This document shows positions 37,281-46,753 of a DNA stretch of 64,000 bases, one piece after another. Source of the stretch: Bacteroidales bacterium (GTDB taxonomy: Bacteria > Bacteroidota > Bacteroidia > Bacteroidales > UBA12077); contig DAOWGM010000155.1 of assembly GCA_030637515.1 (NCBI GenBank), positions 1-64,000 of the forward strand, written 5' to 3'. The position numbers and the translations under genes were made by a program. The notes below the pieces were generated by a model. That model saw only the letters and a list, made by a program, of their open reading frames with translations. It was not told the DNA's origin and did no database searches. The number at the start of each line of letters is the position of its first letter. Within the stretch, counting starts at the first letter, position 1.

Positions 37281-39356
37281 CTATTTACTTATTACTTTAA
37301 ATTCAACTCTACGATTCTGTGCTCTTCCTTCTGCAGTATTATTGTCTGCAACAGGCTGATTAAATGCATATCCTTTATATTCTAAACGACTACTTCCAAC
37401 TCCTTTAATAACAAGGTATTCAACTACACTTTTTGCACGGGATTCAGAAAGTTTTTGATTAACACGATATGATCCAACATTATCTGTATGTCCAGAAATC
37501 TCTAATCGAATAGTTGGATTTTCTATTAATAGATTTGCTAAAAGCTCAAGTTCACCTTCTGATTCTGGTTTTATAGTTGCTTTATTAGTTTCAAAGAAGA
37601 TGTTATTTAATACCATTTTCGCTCCTACGTCGATTTTATCAAGTTGGAAATTTGCTCGAACTTTACTATCAACAACCTGCTTTTGAGATAAGTAGACTAT
37701 TTCAACAAAGAATAAATAATCTTTAGCAGTTACCTCTACTCCATAATCCTTCTTTTTCGGAATCTTTATCTTATAAGCACCAGAAGTATCGGCAAGTCCG
37801 GTTGCAATAACCTGACTTAACTCAAGATCTATAACCTCTATTTTAGCTAATTCAATTTTTTCTGCAGTTTTTGAATCTGTTACCAAACCAATCATGTATA
37901 AAGCAGTATCAACTTTTGTTTCTTCAGGAATATGATAGAATAATTTTTCAATTGGTTTATGATTCCATACAAGTAGATTATCTTCCTGACTTAATTTCAG
38001 TTCTTTTTCTTCTCCAAGGAAAATAATTTTATATAAATCTTTGCCTCCAAAACCATTATCTCGAACAGATGAATAATAAGCTTGTTTGCCATTCTCATCC
38101 ATTTTAAAGAAAATATCATCATTCGGAGTATTAATAGGATAGCCCAAATTTTCTGGATTTGACCACATACCTGATGCGTCTCTTTCAATTACAAAAACAT
38201 CAAATTCTCCCATAGAATTATGTCCCTGAGAACTAAAATAGACTTTATCTTCTTTAGGATGCCAGAATACGCCTTCTTCATCATAAATTGTATTAATAGC
38301 TGCTCCCATATTCACAGGCTCTGACCATTTATCCTTTTCGTTCAATTTACTGTAGAAAATATCCAATCCACCAATAGTTCCTTTTTGATTTGACACAAAA
38401 AATATCTCAGAACCATCCGGACTAAATGTAATAGTAGTTTCCTGATCTTTTGAAAGAATTTTACCTGATATTCCTTTAGGTGATTTCCAATTCCCCTTTT
38501 TCAGTTCGCTAACCATAATATCTCCGCCACCTTCTTTACCATTATATAAGTAAATATAGTTTCCATCCGCCGAAATTGCTACTACTGATTCATTGTTTTT
38601 TGAATCTATTTTATTTTCAAGCACCTTAGGCTTTCTCCATAATTCACCTGCCTGCTCTGAAACAAATATATTTTCATAGTATTTATTATCACCCTCGTAT
38701 ACTTTATCTTTTTTATCTATTTCTCTTCGTGAAGTAAAATAAAGTTGATCCTGATTTGGATGCAATACTGGATTATAATCGTCATATTCCGAATTAATTC
38801 TTTCACCCAAATTATTTATAATAACTCTTACAGGTTCGTTTACTAGCTCTTTACCATATTTACATTGCCTAATATAATTATCGACACCAACCTCAAAATC
38901 TTCCAATTCTTTTACTGAAAATGAACTGTAATAAGCCTTATACTGCTCAATAGCATTGTCGAAATCTAAATTTAAATGATACCCACGAGCTAACATATAA
39001 TGAATATCATCAGCTACATTATTGTCCTTTAAATATGCTTTTTCAAGAAATTCTGTTGCATAATAAAACTTATCTGTAACCAGATAACATACTCCAATCT
39101 TATAATTAAGTTCGGCACAATCCGAATTGTACTTTGCAGCTCTTAAATAATGCTTAAGTGCATCAGGAAATGTTCCAATACCTGCAGTAAAAAGCTTTTC
39201 ACCTTCTTTAACTTCTTTCCAGGCTTCTTTAAGACCTACTTCTTTTATATCAATTTGAAAATCGCTTTTCTTAATTTTTATATTCTCCTGAGCTGATATG
39301 GAAAAACTTATAATCAGGATTATAAATGATAAAGCGGTTGATTTTATTATTCTCAT
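37281..39356 (-). CDS. OmpA-family protein with TPR, WD40-like and carboxypeptidase-regulatory domains
   Basis: A 691-residue envelope protein. It has a signal peptide (cleavage near ISAQ at 22), N-terminal TPR-like helices (about 45-165), several PD40/WD40-like blades with YFTSRR, ITFSPDGSEIFFVSN and YFSSQGHNSMGEFDVFV (about 190-440), a carboxypeptidase-regulatory beta sandwich (about 490-570), and a C-terminal OmpA peptidoglycan-binding domain with ISGHTDNVGSYRVNQKLSE. This order is like PorE of the type IX secretion system, but there is no lipobox Cys and many paralogues exist, so a PorE role is not assigned. It lies 18 bases after the TPR gene and is likely co-transcribed. Confidence 0.9.
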   Translation of the reverse strand: MRIIKSTALSFIILIISFSISAQENIKIKKSDFQIDIKEVGLKEAWKEVKEGEKLFTAGIGTFPDALKHYLRAAKYNSDCAELNYKIGVCYLVTDKFYYATEFLEKAYLKDNNVADDIHYMLARGYHLNLDFDNAIEQYKAYYSSFSVKELEDFEVGVDNYIRQCKYGKELVNEPVRVIINNLGERINSEYDDYNPVLHPNQDQLYFTSRREIDKKDKVYEGDNKYYENIFVSEQAGELWRKPKVLENKIDSKNNESVVAISADGNYIYLYNGKEGGGDIMVSELKKGNWKSPKGISGKILSKDQETTITFSPDGSEIFFVSNQKGTIGGLDIFYSKLNEKDKWSEPVNMGAAINTIYDEEGVFWHPKEDKVYFSSQGHNSMGEFDVFVIERDASGMWSNPENLGYPINTPNDDIFFKMDENGKQAYYSSVRDNGFGGKDLYKIIFLGEEKELKLSQEDNLLVWNHKPIEKLFYHIPEETKVDTALYMIGLVTDSKTAEKIELAKIEVIDLELSQVIATGLADTSGAYKIKIPKKKDYGVEVTAKDYLFFVEIVYLSQKQVVDSKVRANFQLDKIDVGAKMVLNNIFFETNKATIKPESEGELELLANLLIENPTIRLEISGHTDNVGSYRVNQKLSESRAKSVVEYLVIKGVGSSRLEYKGYAFNQPVADNNTAEGRAQNRRVEFKVISK

Positions 39357-39374
39357 TTTATTGTCAATGTTTGG

Positions 39375-40427
39375 TTATTCACATTCAGTCATATATTTCG
39401 CTGCTTCTTCAATGCCAAGCTCAAATGCCATTTTCCAATCGGAACATGCTCCTGAAAATTTTCCCAGAAACTCTTTAGCATACCCACGATTCATATAGGC
39501 TTCTGCATATTCTGGATTTAATTCGAGAGCTTTATCCAAGTCTTTTTCAGCACCTAAATAATTTTCCATTTTAATTTTTGCAATACCACTATTATTATAT
39601 GCCTGAGCATATTCCTTATTTATTTCAATTACACGTTCAAAATCTTTTAAAGCAGCTTCAAAATTCCCCATTTGATAATGAGTGCAACCTCTATTATTCA
39701 ATGCATTATAGTATTCATTATCTTTTTGAAAGGCTTTTGTATAATCTTTGAGTGCTCCCTGAAAATCACCTGTTTTTATCTTACAACTACCCCTATTATC
39801 ATATGCAATAACAATGGTTGAATCGTATGATAAAGTCTGCTCATAATCATGAATTGCACCATGGTAATCGCCTAACATTCTTTTTGAACTTCCTCGTTCA
39901 TTGTATGCATAAGCAAAGTCATATTTTTTGTCTATTGCAAGAGTAAAGTCAATAAGCGCACTATTAAAATCACTTAACTCAAAATACATTAATCCTCTAA
40001 AATAATATGCTTCAGGTTTTGCATAACCCTTTTGTATAGCATGCGTGAAATCTGTTAATGCATTCTGATAATCCTTCATCAGCAACTTCATATAACCTCT
40101 AACATAAAAAGCTTCACCCTGCCCCTCATTTATTTCAATAGCTTTAGCTATATCATTCATTGCCAGATCGAATTCTTGATTTAAGATTTTGATTTTTGCT
40201 CTTTCAAGATACGGAAGATCATACTCGGGTAAAAAAAATAATGCTTTATCAAACTTTAAATGTGCTTCAGTATACTTTTCATCAATTGTAAATCTGACAC
40301 CTTCGTTAAAAGTTAATTTTGCTTTTTTCTGGAGTTCTTTAATCTCATCTTCAAGTGAATCAGAAGATTGAGCAATCAAGCTTAAAGAAGCCAAAATAAC
40401 CGAAAATGTAAATAAGGTTTTTTTCAT
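39375..40427 (-). CDS. Exported tetratricopeptide repeat protein
   Basis: A 350-residue protein with a signal peptide (cleavage near LIAQ at 20) and about eight consecutive TPR units from residue 35 to the end, recognisable by repeated YxxRG and ALxDF spacing such as AYNNSGIAKIKMENYLGAEK. Probably periplasmic and scaffold-like. It is the first gene of a pair with the OmpA-family protein, which itself starts with TPR-like helices, so the two may assemble together. Confidence 0.88.
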   Translation of the reverse strand: MKKTLFTFSVILASLSLIAQSSDSLEDEIKELQKKAKLTFNEGVRFTIDEKYTEAHLKFDKALFFLPEYDLPYLERAKIKILNQEFDLAMNDIAKAIEINEGQGEAFYVRGYMKLLMKDYQNALTDFTHAIQKGYAKPEAYYFRGLMYFELSDFNSALIDFTLAIDKKYDFAYAYNERGSSKRMLGDYHGAIHDYEQTLSYDSTIVIAYDNRGSCKIKTGDFQGALKDYTKAFQKDNEYYNALNNRGCTHYQMGNFEAALKDFERVIEINKEYAQAYNNSGIAKIKMENYLGAEKDLDKALELNPEYAEAYMNRGYAKEFLGKFSGACSDWKMAFELGIEEAAKYMTECE

Positions 40428-40466
40428 AGAATTTTGATAAATTTTATCTTTACTAAAAGTTTAACT

Positions 40467-40488
40467 TTAAACAATTAAAATTGTTTAA
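40467..40488. repeat. Perfect 22-base palindrome in a divergent intergenic region
   Basis: TTAAACAATT and AATTGTTTAA are exact inverted arms around AA. It lies 40 bases from the TPR gene start (minus) and 129 bases from the Hpt gene (plus), and an A-run follows. It could be an operator or a hairpin. Confidence 0.5.
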
Positions 40489-40616
40489 TAAAAAAAAGCA
40501 TTGTAAATATAAAAATTTATATTTCGTAATTCTAAAATCGCTATCATAAAATTTTTGAATCTCGTAAAAGTTTATTTTATTGCATTAAATATTGTTAATT
40601 TATTATTACTCAAAAA

Positions 40617-40976
40617 ATGTCTGCCAAACTAAAACTTATTAATCTTGAATATTTAAATGAGATAAGTAACGGTAATACTGATTTTATTATTGATTTAATA
40701 GATATGTTTTTTGAACAAATTCCAGAATATCAGATAACTTTATCAGATTTATACGATAAAAAAGATTGGATTAATCTTGGAAAATTAGCTCACAAAGCCA
40801 AATCGGCTATACTTATGGTTGGAATGAAAGGGCTTGCAGATGATCTTAAGAAATTAGAAGAAAATGCAAAAGAGGGCATAAATATTAATGAATATCACGA
40901 AATAATTGTTAAATTTGTAAGAGAAAGTGATCTTGCGATTGAAGAATTAAAAGAAGTACGAAAAAATTATAACTGA
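40617..40976 (+). CDS. Hpt phosphotransfer domain protein
   Basis: A 119-residue single-domain histidine phosphotransfer protein. The phosphorylatable His59 lies in GKLAHKAKSAILMVGM, which is followed by the conserved Gly/Leu helix. There is no attached kinase or receiver, so it is an intermediate in a phosphorelay encoded elsewhere. A STAS gene follows 26 bases later and is probably co-transcribed, hinting at a phosphorelay that meets a partner-switch system. Confidence 0.92.
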   Translation: MSAKLKLINLEYLNEISNGNTDFIIDLIDMFFEQIPEYQITLSDLYDKKDWINLGKLAHKAKSAILMVGMKGLADDLKKLEENAKEGININEYHEIIVKFVRESDLAIEELKEVRKNYN

Positions 40977-41002
40977 AAATATTAACTTAAAAACCGGAAT
41001 CT

Positions 41003-41341
41003 ATGTTAAAACATGAATCGAACAACGGTGTTGAGATACTTGAATTTGATAATGTAAGTAAATTAAATATCTTAATTGCCCAATCTTTAAAAGAAGAAGT
41101 TGCTCAATATTTAACAAAGGCAAATACCAAACTTATTCTTAACCTGAAAGGTGTTGAATATGTTGATAGTTCTGGTTTTGGAGCTTTGCTTTCAATTTTA
41201 AGAAATGCAAAGAATAATGACAGCCAGTTCAAGATTTGCAATATTTCATCAGATGTTATGGAGTTGGTTAAATTACTACAATTACATAATGTTTTTGATA
41301 TTTGCGCAGATATTGATAAATGTTTTGAATCTTTTGAATAG
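41003..41341 (+). CDS. STAS-domain anti-sigma factor antagonist-like protein
   Basis: A 112-residue STAS protein of the SpoIIAA/RsbV type. The regulatory serine motif is VEYVDSSGFGALL (S56-S57), and the flanking beta strands match the fold. No anti-sigma kinase (RsbW-like) gene is adjacent. Its pairing with an Hpt gene, and the strong terminator straight after, mark a two-gene signalling unit. Confidence 0.92.
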   Translation: MLKHESNNGVEILEFDNVSKLNILIAQSLKEEVAQYLTKANTKLILNLKGVEYVDSSGFGALLSILRNAKNNDSQFKICNISSDVMELVKLLQLHNVFDICADIDKCFESFE

Positions 41342-41360
41342 AAAATATGCAATCTAATAA

Positions 41361-41386
41361 AAAGGCCGGTTTAACCGGCCTTTTTT
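41361..41386 (+). terminator. Intrinsic terminator of the Hpt-STAS pair
   Basis: AAAGGCCGG (41361-41369) pairs with CCGGCCTTT (41375-41383), followed by more T. The all-GC stem core stands out in AT-rich DNA. Confidence 0.9.
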
Positions 41387-41493
41387 ATTAGTATCAATAA
41401 TCTTTAAAAAAATGTTCGCATATATTCATTTCATTTTTTAATGTTTAAAGCAAATTTGATTAGTTTTAATCAATAAAAACATTTTCCGAAAAC

Positions 41494-42267
41494 ATGAATT
41501 ATTTTCAATTAAAGATGGAGATTATTAATGAGAAAAATGGGATCTATACCATTTCAATTTTTCATGATAATTCAAGTTGTAGGATTTGCTTTTCGCCTGA
41601 GACTAAAGAGTTACAATATTCTGAAAATAATGACTTAACTCAATTTCTTAAATTAAAAGAATTTCAACTAAGAAAATTGTTACATAACAAAAGACCAAAC
41701 AGCTTTTTTATTGGCTTTAAATTAAACTTCGTTTTGCATGATGGTTTACCGGATACAAGCTATTATGATCTGACAAAAATTACGGTTTTAGATAATTTGA
41801 ATAATGAGTTTAACGTAAGTAAAACGAGGAAAAAAACTCCAAAAATCCCTGAACTCTTTACAGATGGATCATTTAATCATGTGAAAAATACTGGTGGCTT
41901 TGCTATATTAATTAAAACTATTCAAAACGAGTATTTAATGAATCAGGTTAAAACAAAACGAAAAGGGAATAACCTGATTGAACTTTTAGCTGTAATTGAA
42001 GGTCTTAAATATTTAAAAAAAGAAAAGAAAATAAGGATTGTAACCGATAGCCAATATGTAATTAAAGGAATTACAGAATGGCTACCACTTTGGAAGCTGA
42101 ATGAATTTTATACTGCCAATGGCAGTAAAGCAAAGAATATCACGGAATGGAAAAAGATCGATGCACTTATAAAAAATAAATATCTGGAATTTGAATGGGT
42201 AAAGGCTCATTCTGATCATTTTGAAAATACAATTTGTGATATGAAAGCAAAATCCATATCTAAATAA
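41494..42267 (+). CDS. RNase H domain protein with a novel N-terminal domain
   Basis: The C-terminal 140 residues form an RNase HI domain with catalytic acids D124 (FTDGSF), E163 (NLIELLAV), D185 (VTDSQYV) and D249 (ICDMKA), and the handle His239 in WVKAHS, so it should cleave RNA in RNA-DNA hybrids. The first 115 residues are not the usual hybrid-binding domain. They read as a small alpha/beta domain with a Cys pair (C29, C32 in SCRICFSPE). ATG at 41494 is taken, but ATG at 41515 is possible. It is close to the flavin reductase gene (7 bases). Confidence 0.88.
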   Translation: MNYFQLKMEIINEKNGIYTISIFHDNSSCRICFSPETKELQYSENNDLTQFLKLKEFQLRKLLHNKRPNSFFIGFKLNFVLHDGLPDTSYYDLTKITVLDNLNNEFNVSKTRKKTPKIPELFTDGSFNHVKNTGGFAILIKTIQNEYLMNQVKTKRKGNNLIELLAVIEGLKYLKKEKKIRIVTDSQYVIKGITEWLPLWKLNEFYTANGSKAKNITEWKKIDALIKNKYLEFEWVKAHSDHFENTICDMKAKSISK

Positions 42268-42274
42268 ATATAAG

Positions 42275-42844
42275 ATGAAAAAAATAAGTAAGAAACCAAC
42301 ACCTCTAATTTATCCTGTACCAGCTACAATGGTTAGCTGTGGGTCAAGTTCTGAGGATTTTAATATAATTACAATTGCCTGGACAGGAACCATTAATTCT
42401 ATACCGCCAATGTGTTATGTCTCAATTCGAAAAGAAAGACATTCGCATGCAATTATTGCAAAAAATATGGAATTTGTAATAAACTACTCTACAAAAGATT
42501 TAGTAAGAGCTACCGATTTCTGCGGAAGAGTTTCAGGTAAGGATTTCAATAAATTCAAAGAGATGAATCTAACAGTCGGTAAAGGAGAAAAAGTAAGTGC
42601 TCCAATTATTGTTGAATCTCCTATAAACATTGAATGTAAAGTAACAGAAATTAAAGAATTAGGTTCGCACGACATGTTTTTAGCCGAGGTTGTAAACATC
42701 CAAGTATCAGAGAATTATATTGATGAGACTAATGGCACTATTAATATGCAACATAATGATTTAATGGCATATTCCCATGGGAAATATGTGCAATTAGGAA
42801 CTATTCTTGAACAAGCTGGATTCAGTGTGAAAAAAAATCAATAA
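42275..42844 (+). CDS. Flavin reductase-like, FMN-binding split-barrel protein
   Basis: A 189-residue protein of the flavin reductase/DIM6 group. Typical features are PTPLIYPVPATMVSCGSS, ITIAWTGTINSIPPMCYVSI (the FMN phosphate and isoalloxazine contacts) and the RPERHSH-like IRKERHSHAII. Archaeal and anaerobe relatives accept electrons from ferredoxin, rubredoxin or NADH. The partner here is unknown. It is probably transcribed with the RNase H gene. Confidence 0.88.
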   Translation: MKKISKKPTPLIYPVPATMVSCGSSSEDFNIITIAWTGTINSIPPMCYVSIRKERHSHAIIAKNMEFVINYSTKDLVRATDFCGRVSGKDFNKFKEMNLTVGKGEKVSAPIIVESPINIECKVTEIKELGSHDMFLAEVVNIQVSENYIDETNGTINMQHNDLMAYSHGKYVQLGTILEQAGFSVKKNQ

Positions 42845-42850
42845 ATCTGT

Positions 42851-42858
42851 TATCTTTG
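42851..42858 (+). promoter_or_regulatory. Promoter -7 box of the TonB receptor gene
   Basis: TATCTTTG matches TAnnTTTG and lies 32 bases upstream of the receptor start. Confidence 0.6.
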
Positions 42859-42890
42859 TTCAACTTGTTAAAACGGTACTCAAAAAATTA

Positions 42891-45242
42891 ATGAAGCAAC
42901 GAGTTTTATTACTATTATTTTTAAGTTTACTTATCTCACCTTTTTCCTATTCTCAAGAAAATCTGAGTCAGACTTTACGTGGTGTTGTTGTGGACCATGA
43001 ATCACAAATTCCATTGCCCGGAGTAAACATTATTGTTACTAATTCAAGTCCTCAACAAGGAACAATTAGTAATGAGGAAGGTGTTTTTAGGTTTGATAAA
43101 GTACATATTGGCAGAATATCTATTCAAGCAAGTTTTGTTGGATACAAAACAAAAACTATAGATAATATTGTAATAAGCTCTGCAAAAGAAACCATTCTTA
43201 AAATAGCGTTAGAAGAATCTATCACGGAATTAGATGAAGTAATTATTAAAGCAAGCATTGAAAAAGACAAAGCGATCAATAAGATGGCAACCATAAGTGC
43301 TCGTTCTTTTACTGTTGATGAGACCAATCGTTATCCAGGGAGTTATGGTGATCCGGCAAGAATGGCTGCCAATTATGCGGGAGTAATGTCTGTACGTGAT
43401 AATAGAAATGATATTATTATTCGTGGAAATTCATCGACAGGATTGCTTTGGCGACTTGATGGAATTGAAATTCCTAATCCCAATCATTTTGCTGCATCGG
43501 GAACAACCGGTGGACCAATAACCATTTTAAATAATAATCTACTAACAAATTCAGATTTTTTAACTGGAGCATTTCCTGCTGAATATGGCAATGCACTTGC
43601 TGGTGTATTTGACTTAAAGATGCGAACCGGTAATAATGAAAAGAGAGAATATTGGGCTGAATTTGGTTATAACGGGCTTGAGTTTGGTGCCGAAGGACCT
43701 TTTTCTAAAAATACGAATGCTTCTTATTTGATTACATACAGATATTCACTCGTTGACATTATTGACCTTTTAGGTGCAGAAGTGGAAACAACCAAATATC
43801 AGGATTTGACTTTTAAACTTAACTTCCCCTTGAAAAAAGGACGTTTAAGTTTCATCGGAATGGGTGGAAAAAGCTACATTGAAATGTTTGACTCCAACGA
43901 TGATCTGAAAGACTGGACATTTGAAAGCTGGGGTGAAGATTTGAGTAATGGATCAGATATAGGAACTCTTTCGCTTTCGCACGTTCATTTCTTTGGTACA
44001 AAGACCAGATTACAAACAGCACTTTCTGTTTTTGGATCGCGTGTTACAACAAAAATTGACACTTTAAGCATTTGGAATCCTAACCCTTACAATTGGGCTG
44101 GAGAAGAATCTTCTGAAGTAAAAGCAAGTTTTACTACACATTTGAATTCAAAAATCAATAGTAGAAATATATTCAATTTTGGTTTAAAAGCTGACCGATA
44201 TTTTGTGAATTTTATGGATAGTAGCATTACAAATGGTCAGTATAAAGTTGATACAGATGTAAGTGAAGCTTTTGATTTATTCCAGTTATACGTACAATAT
44301 AAACATAAATTCTCGGACAAAACTGAAATCTACTCCGGATTGCATACTCAATATCTTGATTTAAATAATTCATGGTCGTTAGAACCCAGATTTGGTTTTA
44401 ATTGGAATATGAATGATAAGAACTCAGTGAAAATTGGTTACGGACTTCATAGCCAGACTCAACTTCGAATTTTATATTTTACACAAACTCAGTTAGCTGA
44501 TGGATCATCAATATACACAAATAAAAACCTTGACTTTTCTAAGAGCCATCAGATAATTGCCGGATATGATCATTTATTCAGCGATAATTTGAGATTAAAA
44601 CTGGAAGTATATTATCAGAATCTGTTTGATATTCCTGTTAAGGAAAATCTTCCTGAGTATTCTGTTTTAAATTACGGTGCAGAGTATTTCATTGAACGAA
44701 TAGATAGCCTATCAAATAATGGAACCGGAGAAAATTATGGTTTAGAACTTACTCTGGAAAGATTTTTGCAAAATAATTTCTACTTTTTAATTACTGCATC
44801 TCTTTACGAATCAACTTATAAAGGATACGACGGAGTTAAAAGGAATACCGCGTTCAATGGAAATTTTGCAATAAATGCATTAGGAGGTTATGAAATTCCT
44901 ATTAGAAAAACCAAAGCAATTTCGATTGGTCTTAGAACAACATATGCTGGAGGAAGACCATATGTTCCCTATGATGTAAATGCTACTATAAATCATCAAT
45001 CCGAAGTACTCGATTGGGATAATGCGTATGATACACAACAAGATAATTATTTCAGAATAAACCTAAGAATTGGATTTAAACGAAATAAGCCCAAATTTAA
45101 TGTTGAGCTTGCGATGGATTTACAATACAGAACAAATTACACCAGTGTTTATGAATACAGAATAGATCCATTAACAGGCAAAATATATCATAATTACGAA
45201 ATGGCATTGTATCCAATGGCAAGTTATCGAATCCAATTTTAA
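42891..45242 (+). CDS. TonB-dependent outer membrane receptor
   Basis: A 783-residue outer membrane transporter. It has a signal peptide (cleavage near SYSQ at 21), an N-terminal carboxypeptidase-regulatory-like domain (LRGVVVDHESQIPLPGVNI, about 28-110), a plug domain with IIIRGNSSTGLLWRLDGIE, and a C-terminal beta barrel ending in the aromatic YPMASYRIQF. It is much shorter than SusC proteins and has no SusD partner, so it is of the general siderophore/vitamin/metal class. The ligand cannot be told. Confidence 0.93.
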   Translation: MKQRVLLLLFLSLLISPFSYSQENLSQTLRGVVVDHESQIPLPGVNIIVTNSSPQQGTISNEEGVFRFDKVHIGRISIQASFVGYKTKTIDNIVISSAKETILKIALEESITELDEVIIKASIEKDKAINKMATISARSFTVDETNRYPGSYGDPARMAANYAGVMSVRDNRNDIIIRGNSSTGLLWRLDGIEIPNPNHFAASGTTGGPITILNNNLLTNSDFLTGAFPAEYGNALAGVFDLKMRTGNNEKREYWAEFGYNGLEFGAEGPFSKNTNASYLITYRYSLVDIIDLLGAEVETTKYQDLTFKLNFPLKKGRLSFIGMGGKSYIEMFDSNDDLKDWTFESWGEDLSNGSDIGTLSLSHVHFFGTKTRLQTALSVFGSRVTTKIDTLSIWNPNPYNWAGEESSEVKASFTTHLNSKINSRNIFNFGLKADRYFVNFMDSSITNGQYKVDTDVSEAFDLFQLYVQYKHKFSDKTEIYSGLHTQYLDLNNSWSLEPRFGFNWNMNDKNSVKIGYGLHSQTQLRILYFTQTQLADGSSIYTNKNLDFSKSHQIIAGYDHLFSDNLRLKLEVYYQNLFDIPVKENLPEYSVLNYGAEYFIERIDSLSNNGTGENYGLELTLERFLQNNFYFLITASLYESTYKGYDGVKRNTAFNGNFAINALGGYEIPIRKTKAISIGLRTTYAGGRPYVPYDVNATINHQSEVLDWDNAYDTQQDNYFRINLRIGFKRNKPKFNVELAMDLQYRTNYTSVYEYRIDPLTGKIYHNYEMALYPMASYRIQF

Positions 45243-45338
45243 GAGATTCTTATACTTTTAATCATTTAAAAATACATTTTACGAGCCACTCAGTAATACG
45301 AGCGATTTTCTTTTTCTTAATAAATCCGAAACTTTTTA

Positions 45339-45346
45339 TATCTTCG
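45339..45346 (+). promoter_or_regulatory. Candidate promoter -7 box of the radical SAM gene
   Basis: TATCTTCG differs from TAnnTTTG at one position and lies 30 bases upstream of the start. Confidence 0.4.
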
Positions 45347-45376
45347 CAAACATTAGAATTTGTATAGGTTTAATAT

Positions 45377-46714
45377 ATGAAAATACTCCTGATAAATACT
45401 CCCCGCTCACCACATAACATGATTCTTAAATCGGCTCCAGAAGAAGCTAAAAAATATATTCATAAAAGACTCATTGGACCTCCATTAGGATTATTAACTG
45501 TTGCAAAAGCTGTTGAAGATCATGATGTTGTTGTATTTGACACAAAAGGAGAATATGATTTACATCCTGACACACCACCTCTCGACAAACTGGTATTAAA
45601 ATTGTTAAAAGAACATAAACCTGATGTTGTTGGAACAACTATAATTGCATCAGAATTTGATTATGCTATTGAAATATTACAGACGGTAAAATCATATAAT
45701 CCGGAGATTTTAACAGTGGCAGGAGGATTGCATGCAACAATTTCACCACATGACTTTACTGATAATGCTGTTGATCTTATTTTACCGGGACAATCGGCAC
45801 ATATTTTCCGAAATGTAATTGAAGCAAAAGAAAAAGGGGTCGCCTTTGAAAAAGTAAATGGAATTATTATTAATAATGATGGTGTACTAAATAAAACATC
45901 TCCCGCAACTGAATATGATTCAGCAGCCGACAGCTTTCTAATGCCTGACAGAAAACATCTCGAGAGATGGATTGAAACCTACAAAGTTGGAGGAAATCCT
46001 TTTCCATCTACTTATTTATTTACATCCTTAGGCTGCCCTTACAAATGTACTTTTTGCTCAATATGGTGCCAGTTTAACGGACAATACCTTAAACGAAATA
46101 TTGAAAGCATTATTGATGAATTAAAACAGGTAGATGAATATCCTGTTGTACGTTTTGCCGATGCAAATACTATTGTTGATATAAACATGATCGACAAACT
46201 CTTTGATAGAATTAATGAGGAAAAAATTAATAAAACCTATGTAATGGATATCAGAACCGATACTGCGGTTAAATATCCAAAGCTCATAGAAAAACTTGCA
46301 AAAGCAGGATTAAAAGTTGTAATCTGTGGTTTTGAATCGTTCCGCGAAGAAGAACTTAAAAGATACAATAAGAGTTCTGATGCAAAATTAATACATGAGG
46401 CTATAAATATCTTTCATCAAAACGGAATTATGCTCCGTGGTAATTATGTTATTCCAAACGATTATGATGAAGATGATTTTAAAGCACTTTCAGATTATAC
46501 ATCATCACACAAAGTTAGCTACGCCGGATATACTATCCTCACTCCTATGCCCGGAACTCCTTTTTATAAAGAAGTTGAAGATCAGATTATCGATTTCGAT
46601 CTTACAAAATATAACTTCTTTAACAGTGTCTTGAAAACAAAATTACCACTGGAAAAGTTCTATGAGAATGTGGGTAAATTATGGCTCATAAAAAAAGGAA
46701 CTGACGTAATTTAG
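45377..46714 (+). CDS. B12-binding-domain radical SAM protein
   Basis: A 445-residue enzyme with an N-terminal Rossmann-like cobalamin-binding-type domain (about 1-150; the DxHxxG ligand motif is not seen) and a radical SAM core. The [4Fe-4S] cluster cysteines are C220, C224 and C227 in TSLGCPYKCTFC. The segment GFESFREEELKRYNKS and the C-terminal TPMPGTPFYKEV match BchE/HpnR-type enzymes, which methylate or rearrange unreactive carbons. It has its own promoter and terminator. It is only 2 kb from the biosynthetic locus at 48.8 kb, but intervening genes make membership uncertain. Confidence 0.9.
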   Translation: MKILLINTPRSPHNMILKSAPEEAKKYIHKRLIGPPLGLLTVAKAVEDHDVVVFDTKGEYDLHPDTPPLDKLVLKLLKEHKPDVVGTTIIASEFDYAIEILQTVKSYNPEILTVAGGLHATISPHDFTDNAVDLILPGQSAHIFRNVIEAKEKGVAFEKVNGIIINNDGVLNKTSPATEYDSAADSFLMPDRKHLERWIETYKVGGNPFPSTYLFTSLGCPYKCTFCSIWCQFNGQYLKRNIESIIDELKQVDEYPVVRFADANTIVDINMIDKLFDRINEEKINKTYVMDIRTDTAVKYPKLIEKLAKAGLKVVICGFESFREEELKRYNKSSDAKLIHEAINIFHQNGIMLRGNYVIPNDYDEDDFKALSDYTSSHKVSYAGYTILTPMPGTPFYKEVEDQIIDFDLTKYNFFNSVLKTKLPLEKFYENVGKLWLIKKGTDVI

Positions 46715-46729
46715 TTTCAGCTCCTTTTT
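46691..46729 (+). terminator. Terminator overlapping the 3' end of the radical SAM gene
   Basis: AAAAAAGGAACTGA (46691-46704) pairs with TCAGCTCCTTTTT (46717-46729) with one mismatch; the stop codon lies in the loop. The T-run is part of the stem. Confidence 0.6.
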
Positions 46730-46753
46730 CCAATATTTTTCTTTACTTAATTA

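Noticed and set aside
37281..39356. Assignment as the T9SS component PorE
   Set aside because: The domain order is similar but there is no lipobox and paralogues with this layout are common.
45377..46714. Inclusion of the first radical SAM gene in the biosynthetic locus
   Set aside because: It has its own promoter and terminator, and three unrelated envelope genes lie between.
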